A stretch of 64,000 nucleotides of DNA, from NCBI RefSeq assembly GCF_001423965.1, contig NZ_LMPV01000010.1, positions 98,233 through 162,232 on the forward strand. Direction: 5' to 3'. The DNA is from Exiguobacterium sp. Leaf196. Its GTDB lineage: Bacteria; Bacillota; Bacilli; Exiguobacteriales; Exiguobacteriaceae. The first letter of the stretch is position 1, and each line of letters opens with the position of its first letter. The position numbers were made by a program, and so were the translations under genes. This document shows, in pieces, positions 28,270-36,896 of this stretch. Below the pieces are notes generated by a model, which was not told where the DNA came from, did no database searches, and saw nothing but the letters and a program-made list of their open reading frames with translations.

Positions 28270-29847
28270 ATGATGCGAACATGGATAGCGGGAAGCCTAG
28301 CACTTGGTTTGATCTTTAGTACAGTACCGGTCAATGCGATTGAGAAAAAAGAGGCGATTCGTCCTGCGACCTTGGCGAAAGCAAAAGAAGTACCAGCTTT
28401 CTCGAAACAAGCGGGGAGTGCTTTAACCGGACGATTTGATTCAAAGGGATTAGCGGTCTGGTATTTTGATGCGAAGGATTTTGTGGCGAAAGGGACACAC
28501 TTCGAGTTCGAGCTTGATTACAACACGTACGGGACGATGTTCGCGAGCAAGGCGGACGCCGAAGCGGGACGGGTCTACAATCGTTATTACCAAGTCACAG
28601 ATGATACACTCTACTTCCCGCTCAGTTGGAGTGGACGACAGTACTTAGTACTCGAAGGGTATCCGGGCGACCGCTATTCTGTTCCCGCCTACATTTCTCG
28701 TTACGAACCCATCGAGGAATCGATGACAGCAGCCGTTCAATCGGTCAAACCGGCGCTACTCGTACAGACGCGCCCCGGTGCGATGCGAGCGCAATCCTTC
28801 GGCGCCGCAAAAGTCGAGTCGATCGCGTCCGAGCTTCGAATCGAGCGACTCGTCTATGCTTCCTACGCGGAAGCGAAAGCGGCACAACAGAAATTCGAAC
28901 GCTCATCAGCTGTCGCGTTCGCGGAGTTCGATGCACCGATTCAAGCATTCGGAGTCGATGCCTATCAGAAATATCAATGGTCCTTGCAGAATACGGGGCA
29001 AAAGAAAGGTCTCAAAGGGGCGGATATCGGTTTCGTCGCCATGCAAAAACGGATCAAAGGTAAAAAGTTATCTGCGACCAAAGTCGCGGTCCTTGATTCT
29101 GGTATCAATCCGAGTTACGCCGACTTCGCAAGGAAAGTCCGCATGGATCTTGGCTATGATTTCATCAATGGCGATAAGAGCGCCTGGGATGATAACGGAC
29201 ATGGCTCGCATGTCGCTGGGGTCATTGCAGCTGGAGGAAATAACACATATGGAATGACTGGCATCAGTCCGATGGCGACGTTGATTCCGATCAAGGTCCT
29301 CGATGAGTCAGGGGCTGGTTCAGTGTCAGGACTCGTCAAAGGCATTCAGCATGCGACGAAACAAGGTGCCCGGGTCATCAACATGAGTCTCGGTGGAAGT
29401 TCCTCTTCGAAATCGATTGAGTCAGCGTTAGCAGCAGCAGTCAAGAAGAATATCCTGATCGTTGCGGCTTCCGGGAACGAAGGGCGTGGAACGATTGCTT
29501 ATCCGGCTCGTTCGAAATATGTCTTGTCGGTCGGGGCGACAGGACGAAAAGATACGAAAGCCTCGTTCTCGAACTACGGGACGGGACTCGACCTTGTCGC
29601 ACCGGGTGTCTCGATTCCAAGCTACCTCGCAGATGGGGAGTTGCTGTACGGTAGCGGAACCTCGATGGCGACGCCACACGTCGCTGGTGTCGCGAGTCTC
29701 TTGATCAGTTTGAAGCCGTCTTTGAAGGCAAGCAGTGTCGAAAGCATCCTCAAGAAATCGGCAAAAGATCTTGGGAAAAAAGGCTATGATACGAGCTATG
29801 GTGCTGGTCGGTTGAACGCCGATAGCGCCGTCAAACTGATTCCTTAA
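28270..29847 (+). CDS. Secreted subtilisin-like serine protease (S8), copy 1
   Basis: A 525-residue exported protease. The signal peptide is cut near VNA-IEKK (about residue 23). An N-terminal beta-rich domain (about 45-150, GRFDSKGLAVWYFDAKDF ... LYFPLSWSGRQYL) is followed by a propeptide-like segment (about 160-230). The S8 catalytic domain has Asp276 (AVLDSGIN), His311 (DNGHGSHVAG) and Ser465 (GSGTSMATPHV), plus the oxyanion Asn in AASGNEG. All three catalytic residues are present, so it should be active outside the cell. GGAGGAACG precedes two adjacent ATGs; 28273 is equally possible. A paralogue follows 138 nt downstream. Confidence 0.94.
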   Translation: MMRTWIAGSLALGLIFSTVPVNAIEKKEAIRPATLAKAKEVPAFSKQAGSALTGRFDSKGLAVWYFDAKDFVAKGTHFEFELDYNTYGTMFASKADAEAGRVYNRYYQVTDDTLYFPLSWSGRQYLVLEGYPGDRYSVPAYISRYEPIEESMTAAVQSVKPALLVQTRPGAMRAQSFGAAKVESIASELRIERLVYASYAEAKAAQQKFERSSAVAFAEFDAPIQAFGVDAYQKYQWSLQNTGQKKGLKGADIGFVAMQKRIKGKKLSATKVAVLDSGINPSYADFARKVRMDLGYDFINGDKSAWDDNGHGSHVAGVIAAGGNNTYGMTGISPMATLIPIKVLDESGAGSVSGLVKGIQHATKQGARVINMSLGGSSSSKSIESALAAAVKKNILIVAASGNEGRGTIAYPARSKYVLSVGATGRKDTKASFSNYGTGLDLVAPGVSIPSYLADGELLYGSGTSMATPHVAGVASLLISLKPSLKASSVESILKKSAKDLGKKGYDTSYGAGRLNADSAVKLIP

Positions 29848-29856
29848 ATCATTAAA

Positions 29857-29887
29857 GAAGTCCTGTGCTGACAGGGCTTTTTTTTTT
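29857..29887 (+). terminator. Terminator after S8 protease copy 1
   Basis: AGTCCTGT-GCTG-ACAGGGCT with one G-T pair, followed by ten T. Confidence 0.88.
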
Positions 29888-29984
29888 CGGTCCATTCATT
29901 GATTGATGGAGGTGAAAAGAACTAGAAAAATCAATTTTTTCCATTATAATGAAAAAGGATACATGAATGAAGGAGTGAAATCAT

Positions 29985-31544
29985 ATGAAAAAGATCATCG
30001 TCAGCGCTCTCCTCGTGAGTGCGTTTAATATATATACGTTGGATACAACGGAAGCGGCGACAACGGCTAAAAAAGTACCAGCCATCGAAGCGAAAACGAA
30101 AAAAGGCTATATCAAAGGGAAGTTCGATGCAAGTGGGAAAGCGTTGTTCTATTTCGATACCAAAACCTATCTTGCCGGCGGAACACACTTGAAGTTCGCC
30201 TTTGATGCTTCCAAAAAAGCGACGGTTTACACGTCGCAGACGGAATACAAACAAAAAGACCCGTATGCGCGGTATGCGAATAGTAAAAAGACACTCTTTT
30301 TCCCACTGACGTGGAGTGGGCGACAATACATCGAAGTGACGGGGGCGAAGAACAAAGCTTTTACGATTCCCTATAAACTCGAACGCCTCGAACCCATTCG
30401 GGAATACGCGACAAAATCAGCAGCAACCGGACAAGCGACGAGTCTCGTCGTCCGTCTAAACGGAGCGACGAAAGCGAGTACGTTGTCACAGACGTCACGG
30501 GCCACTGATCACGAAACGATCGACAGTGCGTTACGTCTTGAAAAGTTCTCCTACAACAGCTTCATCCAAGCGATGGCAGCCAAACGCGAACTCGAAAAAA
30601 CGAAGGGTGTCCGGTACGTCGAACTCGATCAACCGATGAAGTTACTCAGTACGGATCCGTTCCAGTCCGTCCAGTGGGCGTTAAAAAATACCGGACAACG
30701 CGGTGGTGTCAAGGGAGCGGACATCGGTTATCATGCGATGGTCAAGCGGATTGCGAATAAGTCACGTTCAATCGTTCGCGTGGCGGTCGTCGATACGGGC
30801 ATCAATCCGACCTATGCAGATTTCGCTGGACGCGTCCGGATGGATCTCGGATACGATTTCGTTCATAAGCGCCAGCTCGCTTATGACGATCATGGACACG
30901 GTACACACGTCGCCGGTGTCATTGCCGCAGCATCGAACAATGGTTACGGGATGACGGGAATCAATGATCGGGCGAGCATCATTCCGATCAAAGTCATCTC
31001 GCGCAATAACTATGCGTCGAACTCGAATATCGCCAAAGGCATTCTGTTCGCCGTAAAACAAAAGGCGAAAGTCATCAACTTGAGTCTTGGTGGTGGCGGT
31101 GTCTCACTGGCGATTGAAGATGCCTTAGCGGAAGCGCGTAAGAAAGGAATCTTCGTCGCAGCAGCAACTGGCAATGAAGGTGCACCAAAACTGTCCTATC
31201 CGGCACGCTCGAAATATGTTTTCTCAGTCGGGGCGACGAATCGATTCGATAAACGAGCATCGTTCTCGAACTACGGCGAAGGACTGGATCTCGTCGCACC
31301 AGGGCAAGACATCGCGAGCTACTTACAAGACGGCGAATCCATCTTCTGGAGCGGCACATCGATGGCGACACCGCATGTCGCAGGCGTCGCGAGTGTCCTC
31401 TATAGCTTGAAGCCAAGTATCAAAGTGACGGACGTCGAATCGATTCTTCGTAAGTCAGCGAAGGACCTCGGCAAAAAAGGTCGTGACACGACGTACGGAT
31501 ACGGTCGCTTGAATGCTGATCGTGCCGTTCAGCTCGTGAAATAA
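29985..31544 (+). CDS. Secreted subtilisin-like serine protease (S8), copy 2
   Basis: A 519-residue paralogue of the previous gene with the same architecture. The signal peptide is cut near TEA-ATTA (about residue 24). The N-terminal beta domain reads GKFDASGKALFYFDTKTY ... LFFPLTWSGRQYI. The S8 domain has Asp270 (AVVDTGIN), His305 (DHGHGTHVAG) and Ser459 (SGTSMATPHV). Likeness extends over the whole length, so the pair arose by tandem duplication. The stretch around 295-345 (KRQLAYD, SRNNYASNSN) differs, which may alter specificity. GAAGGAG precedes ATG. It lies 17 nt upstream of the first array gene at 31562. Confidence 0.94.
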   Translation: MKKIIVSALLVSAFNIYTLDTTEAATTAKKVPAIEAKTKKGYIKGKFDASGKALFYFDTKTYLAGGTHLKFAFDASKKATVYTSQTEYKQKDPYARYANSKKTLFFPLTWSGRQYIEVTGAKNKAFTIPYKLERLEPIREYATKSAATGQATSLVVRLNGATKASTLSQTSRATDHETIDSALRLEKFSYNSFIQAMAAKRELEKTKGVRYVELDQPMKLLSTDPFQSVQWALKNTGQRGGVKGADIGYHAMVKRIANKSRSIVRVAVVDTGINPTYADFAGRVRMDLGYDFVHKRQLAYDDHGHGTHVAGVIAAASNNGYGMTGINDRASIIPIKVISRNNYASNSNIAKGILFAVKQKAKVINLSLGGGGVSLAIEDALAEARKKGIFVAAATGNEGAPKLSYPARSKYVFSVGATNRFDKRASFSNYGEGLDLVAPGQDIASYLQDGESIFWSGTSMATPHVAGVASVLYSLKPSIKVTDVESILRKSAKDLGKKGRDTTYGYGRLNADRAVQLVK

Positions 31545-31561
31545 AGAGAGGGGATCAAACG

Positions 31562-32278
31562 ATGAAAGTACTCGGAAAAGTGATGGTGATCGTCCTTCTT
31601 GCAATAGCCGTTTTAGTTCCAGATACAGCATCTGCAGCAACTAAAGAAGAAACGCGCTTAACAGAATTGTATAAGGACTTAAAGCATGGGATGACAATCG
31701 AGCAGGTCGCTACAACACTTTATGGAAAAGAAGCCAAAAAACACATTCGATATCGTAAAGGACAGCCGACGATTTTACGCGTGCCGATCAATGACGAAAC
31801 AGTCGAAGAAGGGCATAAGCAATTGATTCAAGTGATGGAGGATCGCTCCGTGAAGCAAGGTCCAAGCCTTGTCCTGCATTTCATGACAAAGAAAAGAAGT
31901 AACGTCTATCGATTGGTCATCAAAGCCGTGTTCATCGAGCGGAAGTCGAAGACGGGTTACCGAGAAAGTACACATCATCTTAAAAAAGGTGCGAAACCAG
32001 AAAATGGGATGACGGAAAAACAGATTGATGCGATGCTCTCGGGTAAAGGACTAGGTCACTGGACGGCTGTTGCAAATATGGATACGACGTCAGGCTACTC
32101 TAAAGAAGAAATTCGTCGAGAATTTCAAGAATTAGATCGGATTAAGATTTATGTCTTTCCGACTACACAAAAAAATAAGTGGAAAGAAGTTCAATTTGCT
32201 TACAATAAAGAACGAAAAAAATTTGTCGTAGATAATATTCGTACAGTGGGACCAAATGATACAGCTCCTGAGTTTTAA
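31562..32278 (+). CDS. Secreted tandem-array protein 1 (SmpA/BLIP-like repeats)
   Basis: A 238-residue exported protein with a signal peptide ending near ASA-ATKE (about residue 25). Two copies of a GMTxxQ(V/I) motif are present (KHGMTIEQVATTLYGKEAKK at about 41 and ENGMTEKQIDAMLSGKGLG at about 148). Each is followed by a short helix and then strands, an arrangement recalling the SmpA/OmlA and beta-lactamase-inhibitor-protein (BLIP) fold. The role is unknown; binding or inhibiting another secreted protein is one possibility given the fold likeness and the adjacent proteases, but this is inference. GAGAGGGG precedes ATG. It may be cotranscribed with the upstream protease gene. Confidence 0.78.
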   Translation: MKVLGKVMVIVLLAIAVLVPDTASAATKEETRLTELYKDLKHGMTIEQVATTLYGKEAKKHIRYRKGQPTILRVPINDETVEEGHKQLIQVMEDRSVKQGPSLVLHFMTKKRSNVYRLVIKAVFIERKSKTGYRESTHHLKKGAKPENGMTEKQIDAMLSGKGLGHWTAVANMDTTSGYSKEEIRREFQELDRIKIYVFPTTQKNKWKEVQFAYNKERKKFVVDNIRTVGPNDTAPEF

Positions 32279-32337
32279 TGAAGTAAGTCCCGTCATCAAA
32301 CGAAAATTGCATTAAGAATGGAAAGTGAGTGGAACCG

Positions 32338-33024
32338 ATGCAGAAATGGATCAAGGTAAGTATTGTCTGTCTGATGGCAATTAGCTTGCTTGGTAGTGGT
32401 GCGGTCTCGGCAGCAACAAAAGCCGAGACGATCGCCACAAAACAGTATCATGCTTTAAAACCGGGTATGACGGTGGAGCAAGTCGCAAAAGTACTTTATG
32501 GAAAGACATATAAGAAGCAGTTGAAGATGAAAAATGGTTCACAAGTTTTACGATTGAACACAGAGATCGAGATGGAGGAATGGGATCGGAACGTACTGCT
32601 CTATGATCTCGTAAATCGAAAAGTGGAATTCCCGTCAGCAATCGGTGTCCTGATGTTCATGACGGAGACAGGTGGAACGAAGTATCGGCTGACGATGAAA
32701 CAAATGGAGTTCAAGCGTGACACGGCAGCCGGATTTCGGACGAGTGATCGTAAACTGATCAAAGGTGCGAAAATCAAGAACGGGATGACAGAGCAACAAG
32801 TTGATCGATTACTAACGGGGAAAGGGCTCGGGGCATTTGGAACACTCGGTCACGTCGATACGACATCTGTTCTTCGAAAAAAAGAAGTCAAAGCAGGGAA
32901 GGCGACGATCATTCATACAAAATCATACGTTTTTCCGACAGCAACAAACAAATGGCAATACATCTTTTTCATCTATGACACGAAAAAGAAAGCGTATCGT
33001 GTCGAAGATCATAGTCAGTATTAA
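32338..33024 (+). CDS. Secreted tandem-array protein 2 (SmpA/BLIP-like repeats)
   Basis: A 228-residue paralogue of the preceding protein. The signal peptide (MQKWIKVSIVCLMAISLLGSG) ends near VSA-ATKA. It has the two diagnostic motifs, KPGMTVEQVAKVLYGKTYKK and KNGMTEQQVDRLLTGKGLG, and the C-terminal strand with YVFPTATNKWQYIFFIYDT. An in-frame GTG at 32329 is also possible; ATG 32338 gives the more usual signal-peptide start. It lies 59 nt after copy 1 and 15 nt before copy 3, so all are probably in one transcript. Confidence 0.77.
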   Translation: MQKWIKVSIVCLMAISLLGSGAVSAATKAETIATKQYHALKPGMTVEQVAKVLYGKTYKKQLKMKNGSQVLRLNTEIEMEEWDRNVLLYDLVNRKVEFPSAIGVLMFMTETGGTKYRLTMKQMEFKRDTAAGFRTSDRKLIKGAKIKNGMTEQQVDRLLTGKGLGAFGTLGHVDTTSVLRKKEVKAGKATIIHTKSYVFPTATNKWQYIFFIYDTKKKAYRVEDHSQY

Positions 33025-33039
33025 AAAGGAGAATAAAGT

Positions 33040-33728
33040 ATGAACACGACATTCATGAAAATCACAGTGGCGACAATCATCGCGGGATCAACACTCTTTA
33101 GTGGAACGACATCGGCGGCGACGAAAGTCGAGACAGCGGCTACGAATCAATATTCGGCACTAAAAGCAGGTATGACGATGGAGCAGGTCGCAAAAGTCTT
33201 ATACGGCAAAGACTACAAAAAACAATTAACGACTAAAAATGGCTCACAAGTGTTGAAGACGAAAGAAGAGTTTAAGGACGTTGAAGAGAAGCGTAAGGAA
33301 ATTTATTACGAAATCTATGATCAGAAGGCAAAGATTCCTCCGACTTTGATGTCGCTCGGTTTCATGACGAAAAAGAACGATTCTGTATATCGTCTTATTT
33401 CGAAACAAGTCGAAATGGCACGGAATACATATTCCGAATACCGAGAGAGTACAAGGAAGTTAAACGCGGCGCTAAGATCAAGACGGGAATGACGGAGAAA
33501 CAACTCGACGCTGTACTTTCAGGTTCTGGTCTTGGAGAATGGGCTGGATTGCTTGAGGAAGATGCACGAAGCGTCTTCAGTGCGAAAGAAATCAAAGCCT
33601 ATGAGATTGAAGCGTTTAAAGGAAAATTGTATATCTTCCAAAAATCAACGAAATCACGCGTTTACGTTGAGATGAGCTATGACACGAAAAAGAAAACCTA
33701 CGTCATTGAAAATCACGAGACATTCTAA
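33040..33728 (+). pseudogene. Tandem-array protein 3, broken by a single-base frameshift
   Basis: The first frame (33040-33492) encodes a signal peptide and the first GMT motif (KAGMTMEQVAKVLYGKDYKK), then runs to YRESTRKLN before ending in an out-of-frame AALRSRRE tail. The second frame (from about 33465 to 33728) supplies the missing second half: RGAKIKTGMTEKQLDAVLSG. The paralogues read KLxKGAK at this point. Restoring one A in the run at 33462-33464 gives KLKRGAKIKTGMTEKQ and a full-length protein of about 229 residues. Both halves otherwise look intact, so the break is recent, an assembly error, or a slippage switch. Confidence 0.85.
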
Positions 33729-33743
33729 AAAGGGGATAGGAAC

Positions 33744-34430
33744 ATGAAAATGACATTCACAAAAGTTGCCTTAGCAACAGTAATCGCAGGAACAACTTTA
33801 TTCGGAGGCGTAGCGTCGGCTACGACAAAAGACGAAACGAAAGCAACGGATCGTTATACAGCGTTAAAGACAGGAATGACGATTGAACAAGCAGCAAAGG
33901 TCATCTATGGAAAAGACTATAAGAAGCAACTGACGAAAAAGAATGGCTCGACCATATTTAAGAAAAAGGAGAATATGACTACTACATCTCAAGGGCGCAA
34001 AGTAAAGGGGTATTCTTTTCTGAATGATAATACGTATTTGAATAATACAGCTTTAACGTTCATGACAAAGAAAAAGGAATCCTTATATCGTTTAACTAAT
34101 AAGGGATTGAGTCTAACACGTTATGATTCTAAATCTGGTTATCGAGAAAGTAAGATGAAATTAACAAAGGGGTCAAAGATTAAATTAGGTATGACTGTTA
34201 AACAATTAGACAATATTCTCTCCGGTAAGGGATTAGGTGAATGGACTTCTCTATATAATGTGGACTGGACTTCCGTTCAAACTAAACAAGAATTAGACTT
34301 AGGACTTATGGTTAAAGGATCAATGAAAACTTACGTATTTCCAACAGCAAATGGAAAACGAAAAATGGTTATTTTGAGCTATGACATCGATAAAAAACAG
34401 TATATCGTAGATGTTGAAACTACATTATGA
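33744..34430 (+). CDS. Secreted tandem-array protein 4 (SmpA/BLIP-like repeats)
   Basis: A 228-residue paralogue with a signal peptide ending near ASA-TTKD. Motifs are KTGMTIEQAAKVIYGKDYKK and KLGMTVKQLDNILSGKGLG, and the C-terminal YVFPTANGKRKMVILSYD strand is present. From about 33960 onward the DNA becomes clearly more AT-rich than the first 200 nt and than the other copies. This points to a patch from another lineage or relaxed codon use. GGGGATAGG precedes ATG. It is the last gene of the array and is followed by a terminator. Confidence 0.77.
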   Translation: MKMTFTKVALATVIAGTTLFGGVASATTKDETKATDRYTALKTGMTIEQAAKVIYGKDYKKQLTKKNGSTIFKKKENMTTTSQGRKVKGYSFLNDNTYLNNTALTFMTKKKESLYRLTNKGLSLTRYDSKSGYRESKMKLTKGSKIKLGMTVKQLDNILSGKGLGEWTSLYNVDWTSVQTKQELDLGLMVKGSMKTYVFPTANGKRKMVILSYDIDKKQYIVDVETTL

Positions 34431-34440
34431 TATTTCAAGA

Positions 34441-34469
34441 AAACAGGATCTAGAGGGGTTCTGTTTTTT
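34441..34469 (+). terminator. Terminator ending the tandem array
   Basis: AAAACAGGA-TC-TAGAGGGG-TTCTGTTTT forms a short stem followed by a T-run. Confidence 0.7.
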
Positions 34470-34484
34470 CATCTTTTCCCGTTT

Positions 34485-34515
34485 TTGACAAATTACTCAA
34501 AAAAATCGTTATAAT
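34485..34515 (+). promoter_or_regulatory. Sigma-A type promoter of the LCP gene
   Basis: A consensus TTGACA and a consensus TATAAT are separated by 19 bp (longer than the 17-bp optimum), about 70 nt before the TTG start at 34584. Confidence 0.55.
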
Positions 34516-34583
34516 GAGTTGTAAGTTTGTATAATAAAATCCGATAGTTGTAAGAAGCAAAGTAAAGAAGGGAATGGAAACAG

Positions 34584-35510
34584 TTGGAGCGAGTAAAGAA
34601 AAAACGTAAGGTGAAAAAACGCTGGACCCCATTAAGGATTATGCTGTTAATCGCACTTGTTCTTGTCGTCGGTATTGGTGGGTTCATTGGTTATACATAT
34701 TATCAAGTCGACCAGACAGTTAAGAAAATCCAATCACCGGTTAAAAATACAGGCGATAAAATCGTCGACGAGCAAAAACCGGTATCCGTCTTACTATTAG
34801 GCGTCGATCAGCGACCAGGAGAACGGGGACGTAGTGACTCGATCATGATCATGACGTTAAATCCAACGCGAAATGAAAGTCGCTTGATTAGTATTCCTCG
34901 TGATACGAAGGTCGATATCGTCGGTCACGGAACGAACGATAAAATCAACCATGCCTATTCATTCGGGGGACCGGAAATGGCAATCAAGACAGTCGAAAAA
35001 TTCCTCAATATTCCGATTAACTACTACGCGGAAATCAATATGCAAGGATTCACTTCACTGGTTGATGCTGTCGGCGGGGTAACCGTGAATAATGATCTTG
35101 ATTTTAAAGTAGGTGGGACGCACTTCCCGGTTGGTAAGATTAACCTGGATGGTGATTCAGCTTTAAAATTCACACGGATGCGTTACGAAGATCCACGTGG
35201 TGACTTCGGTCGTCAAATGCGTCAGCGGGAAGTCATCGCTCAAGTCGCTAACAAGCTTTCATCTGATGTATCAGTTAGTAACTTCAACGCGATCATGGAT
35301 GTCGTTGGTAAAAATGCACAAACGAACGTCTCGTTTAAACCGATGCGGACACTTGCCTTCGATTACATGGATGCGTTCCGTAATCAAAAGAATCTAAAGC
35401 TTGAGGGGGCAGGCGGTAAAGAAGGAGATGGAATCTACTACTGGCACCCGACAGATGATTCTCTTAAAGAGACACAAACGGCACTTCGTTATTCACTGGG
35501 CCTCGAGTAA
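34584..35510 (+). CDS. LytR-CpsA-Psr (LCP) family polymer:peptidoglycan ligase
   Basis: A 308-residue membrane protein. A very basic N-terminus precedes one TM helix (about 17-40), then comes the extracytoplasmic LCP domain. Conserved blocks are VLLLGVDQRPGERGRSDSIM, SRLISIPRDTKVDI, DKINHAYSFGGPEMAIKTVE and the Arg motif FTRMRYEDPRGDFGRQMRQR. LCP enzymes move wall teichoic acid or capsule from the lipid carrier to peptidoglycan. The start is TTG with GAAGGGA upstream; an out-of-frame ATG at 34574 gives only a short peptide. Its position ahead of the polysaccharide cluster suggests it attaches that polymer, but a housekeeping TagU-like role is also possible. Confidence 0.9.
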   Translation: MERVKKKRKVKKRWTPLRIMLLIALVLVVGIGGFIGYTYYQVDQTVKKIQSPVKNTGDKIVDEQKPVSVLLLGVDQRPGERGRSDSIMIMTLNPTRNESRLISIPRDTKVDIVGHGTNDKINHAYSFGGPEMAIKTVEKFLNIPINYYAEINMQGFTSLVDAVGGVTVNNDLDFKVGGTHFPVGKINLDGDSALKFTRMRYEDPRGDFGRQMRQREVIAQVANKLSSDVSVSNFNAIMDVVGKNAQTNVSFKPMRTLAFDYMDAFRNQKNLKLEGAGGKEGDGIYYWHPTDDSLKETQTALRYSLGLE

Positions 35511-35511
35511 A

Positions 35512-35548
35512 CACAAAAGCACCGAATCCTAACGGATCCGGTGCTTTT
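35512..35548. terminator. Bidirectional terminator between LCP gene and convergent gene
   Basis: CAAAAGCACCG(A)ATCC pairs with GGAT(C)CGGTGCTTTTG; A and T runs in the arms allow both directions. Confidence 0.88.
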
Positions 35549-35551
35549 GAT

Positions 35552-36697
35552 TTAGAAAGATTGCTCTGCCAGACGGACGCGGCTGACCGTACCATCCTTT
35601 GCGAATCGCTGTAGGCGATAGGAATTACTTGTGACGAGCCCTGTTGTGTCTGTTTCGAGTTGCAAGGGAGCGAGATTAGCTAACTGATCATTCGTAATCG
35701 ATGTGTCTGTCCAATCAATCGCGACGACTCGATTTTGATCAAGAATGAAAAAATGTGTGGCATAGAAGAGATAGGAATGTACATCGTCCTGGTATGTCCG
35801 GTTCGGTGGACCAAAAGAAGCTGTGAGGTCTTCACTCGATTTTCCCATCAGATCCGTGATCGATCCTTCGACGAATTGAGTATTTAAATTATCCGTTACC
35901 CACGATACTAATGCTTCGTCTGTAATCGGATCACCCGTTAACTTCGTTGTCGTCTCAGCTGTTTTGACATAACCAGATAATTGATCTGTCACTTTGACTT
36001 GAGTGTTACCGTCTAATTTCTTCACGATCGGATACTGATCGCCAAAATCTGCTTCATACAAGACGGTCGTCATGCTCTCATCTGTATAAATGTTACTGTT
36101 TCGTTGATTAATGTATAGCGTCGTTGCCTCTTCTTTTGGAGTTGCTTTTTCTTTTTTCTTCTGTTTTGTCTCGGATTCGTTGACGGTAACGGGTTTTTCG
36201 ACAGTGGATTCGGGAGTGGACTTTGATGCCACGAAATAATTCGAATACACGTATGTACCAGTAGCGCCTAATAAGAAGCAAAGAAGAAGCAAAGCGAGCC
36301 ATCCCCAAGGAAGTTTCTTTTTTGAATGAAGTGTACTTGATTCATCACGCTTTCGCCGAGAGGACGTTTCCCGATAACTTCTTGATAGTACAGGTAATTC
36401 TTCCTCCTCTTCAGCCGGTAACGGACCATCTTCTTCAAGGAGTGGTCTTGAAACGAGTAAAGCTAAGAAGTCAGCGAGTTCATCATGGTGCTTTCCTTGT
36501 AAAAAAGCATTCCATTCCGCTACTGTGACGGTGTCTTCCTTAAATGGAACCAAAGGTGGATTACCGGTCAACCGGATCATCGTATCTGTCAACGATTCAG
36601 TTGAAGAAAGACTTGATTGAATTCGCTGATGTAAGCGAGAAATGTCTTCTTGTGAATGAGATGTATAGTACTGGAGTACTTGTAGTGAACGATGCAT
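35552..36697 (-). CDS. Hypothetical single-pass membrane protein with extracellular SH3-like domain
   Basis: A 381-residue protein, not recognised as a family. The N-terminal 130 residues are cytoplasmic and charged, with a poly-Glu stretch (PAEEEEELP). One TM helix (about 150-170, WGWLALLLLCFLLGATGTYVY) leads to a Lys/Glu linker. The next segment, LYINQRNSNIYTDESMTTVL, with following strands, resembles a bacterial SH3 domain. A C-terminal domain of about 130 residues (SFGPPNRTYQDDVHSYLFY) is of unknown fold. ATG 36697 is chosen over an upstream ATG because AGGAGG precedes it by 9-10 nt. It is convergent with the LCP gene, so it is probably not part of the polysaccharide operon. Confidence 0.72.
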   Translation of the reverse strand: MHRSLQVLQYYTSHSQEDISRLHQRIQSSLSSTESLTDTMIRLTGNPPLVPFKEDTVTVAEWNAFLQGKHHDELADFLALLVSRPLLEEDGPLPAEEEEELPVLSRSYRETSSRRKRDESSTLHSKKKLPWGWLALLLLCFLLGATGTYVYSNYFVASKSTPESTVEKPVTVNESETKQKKKEKATPKEEATTLYINQRNSNIYTDESMTTVLYEADFGDQYPIVKKLDGNTQVKVTDQLSGYVKTAETTTKLTGDPITDEALVSWVTDNLNTQFVEGSITDLMGKSSEDLTASFGPPNRTYQDDVHSYLFYATHFFILDQNRVVAIDWTDTSITNDQLANLAPLQLETDTTGLVTSNSYRLQRFAKDGTVSRVRLAEQSF

Positions 36698-36896
36698 AAA
36701 AACGATTCCTCCTGTGTATGGATAGGGAAATGAATGAAAATAATTACAATCCACTTTTCATTATACGCAAACTTATAAAAAAACATATGGAATTTCTTAA
36801 AAAAAAATCAACCATTTCCCATTTATTTGTTATACTATTTTCTAGTTGATGAAAAATAGCCAGTGAATTAGAAAAATAAAGGAGAATTATCAAGCC

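Noticed and set aside
28626..29257. Two overlapping long plus-strand frames within S8 protease copy 1
   Set aside because: They are alternate frames of the catalytic gene; their Arg/Ser-rich products have no motif.
29931..30326. 131-codon minus-strand frame overlapping the start of S8 protease copy 2
   Set aside because: Antisense to a clear signal peptide and N-terminal domain; no ribosome-binding site.
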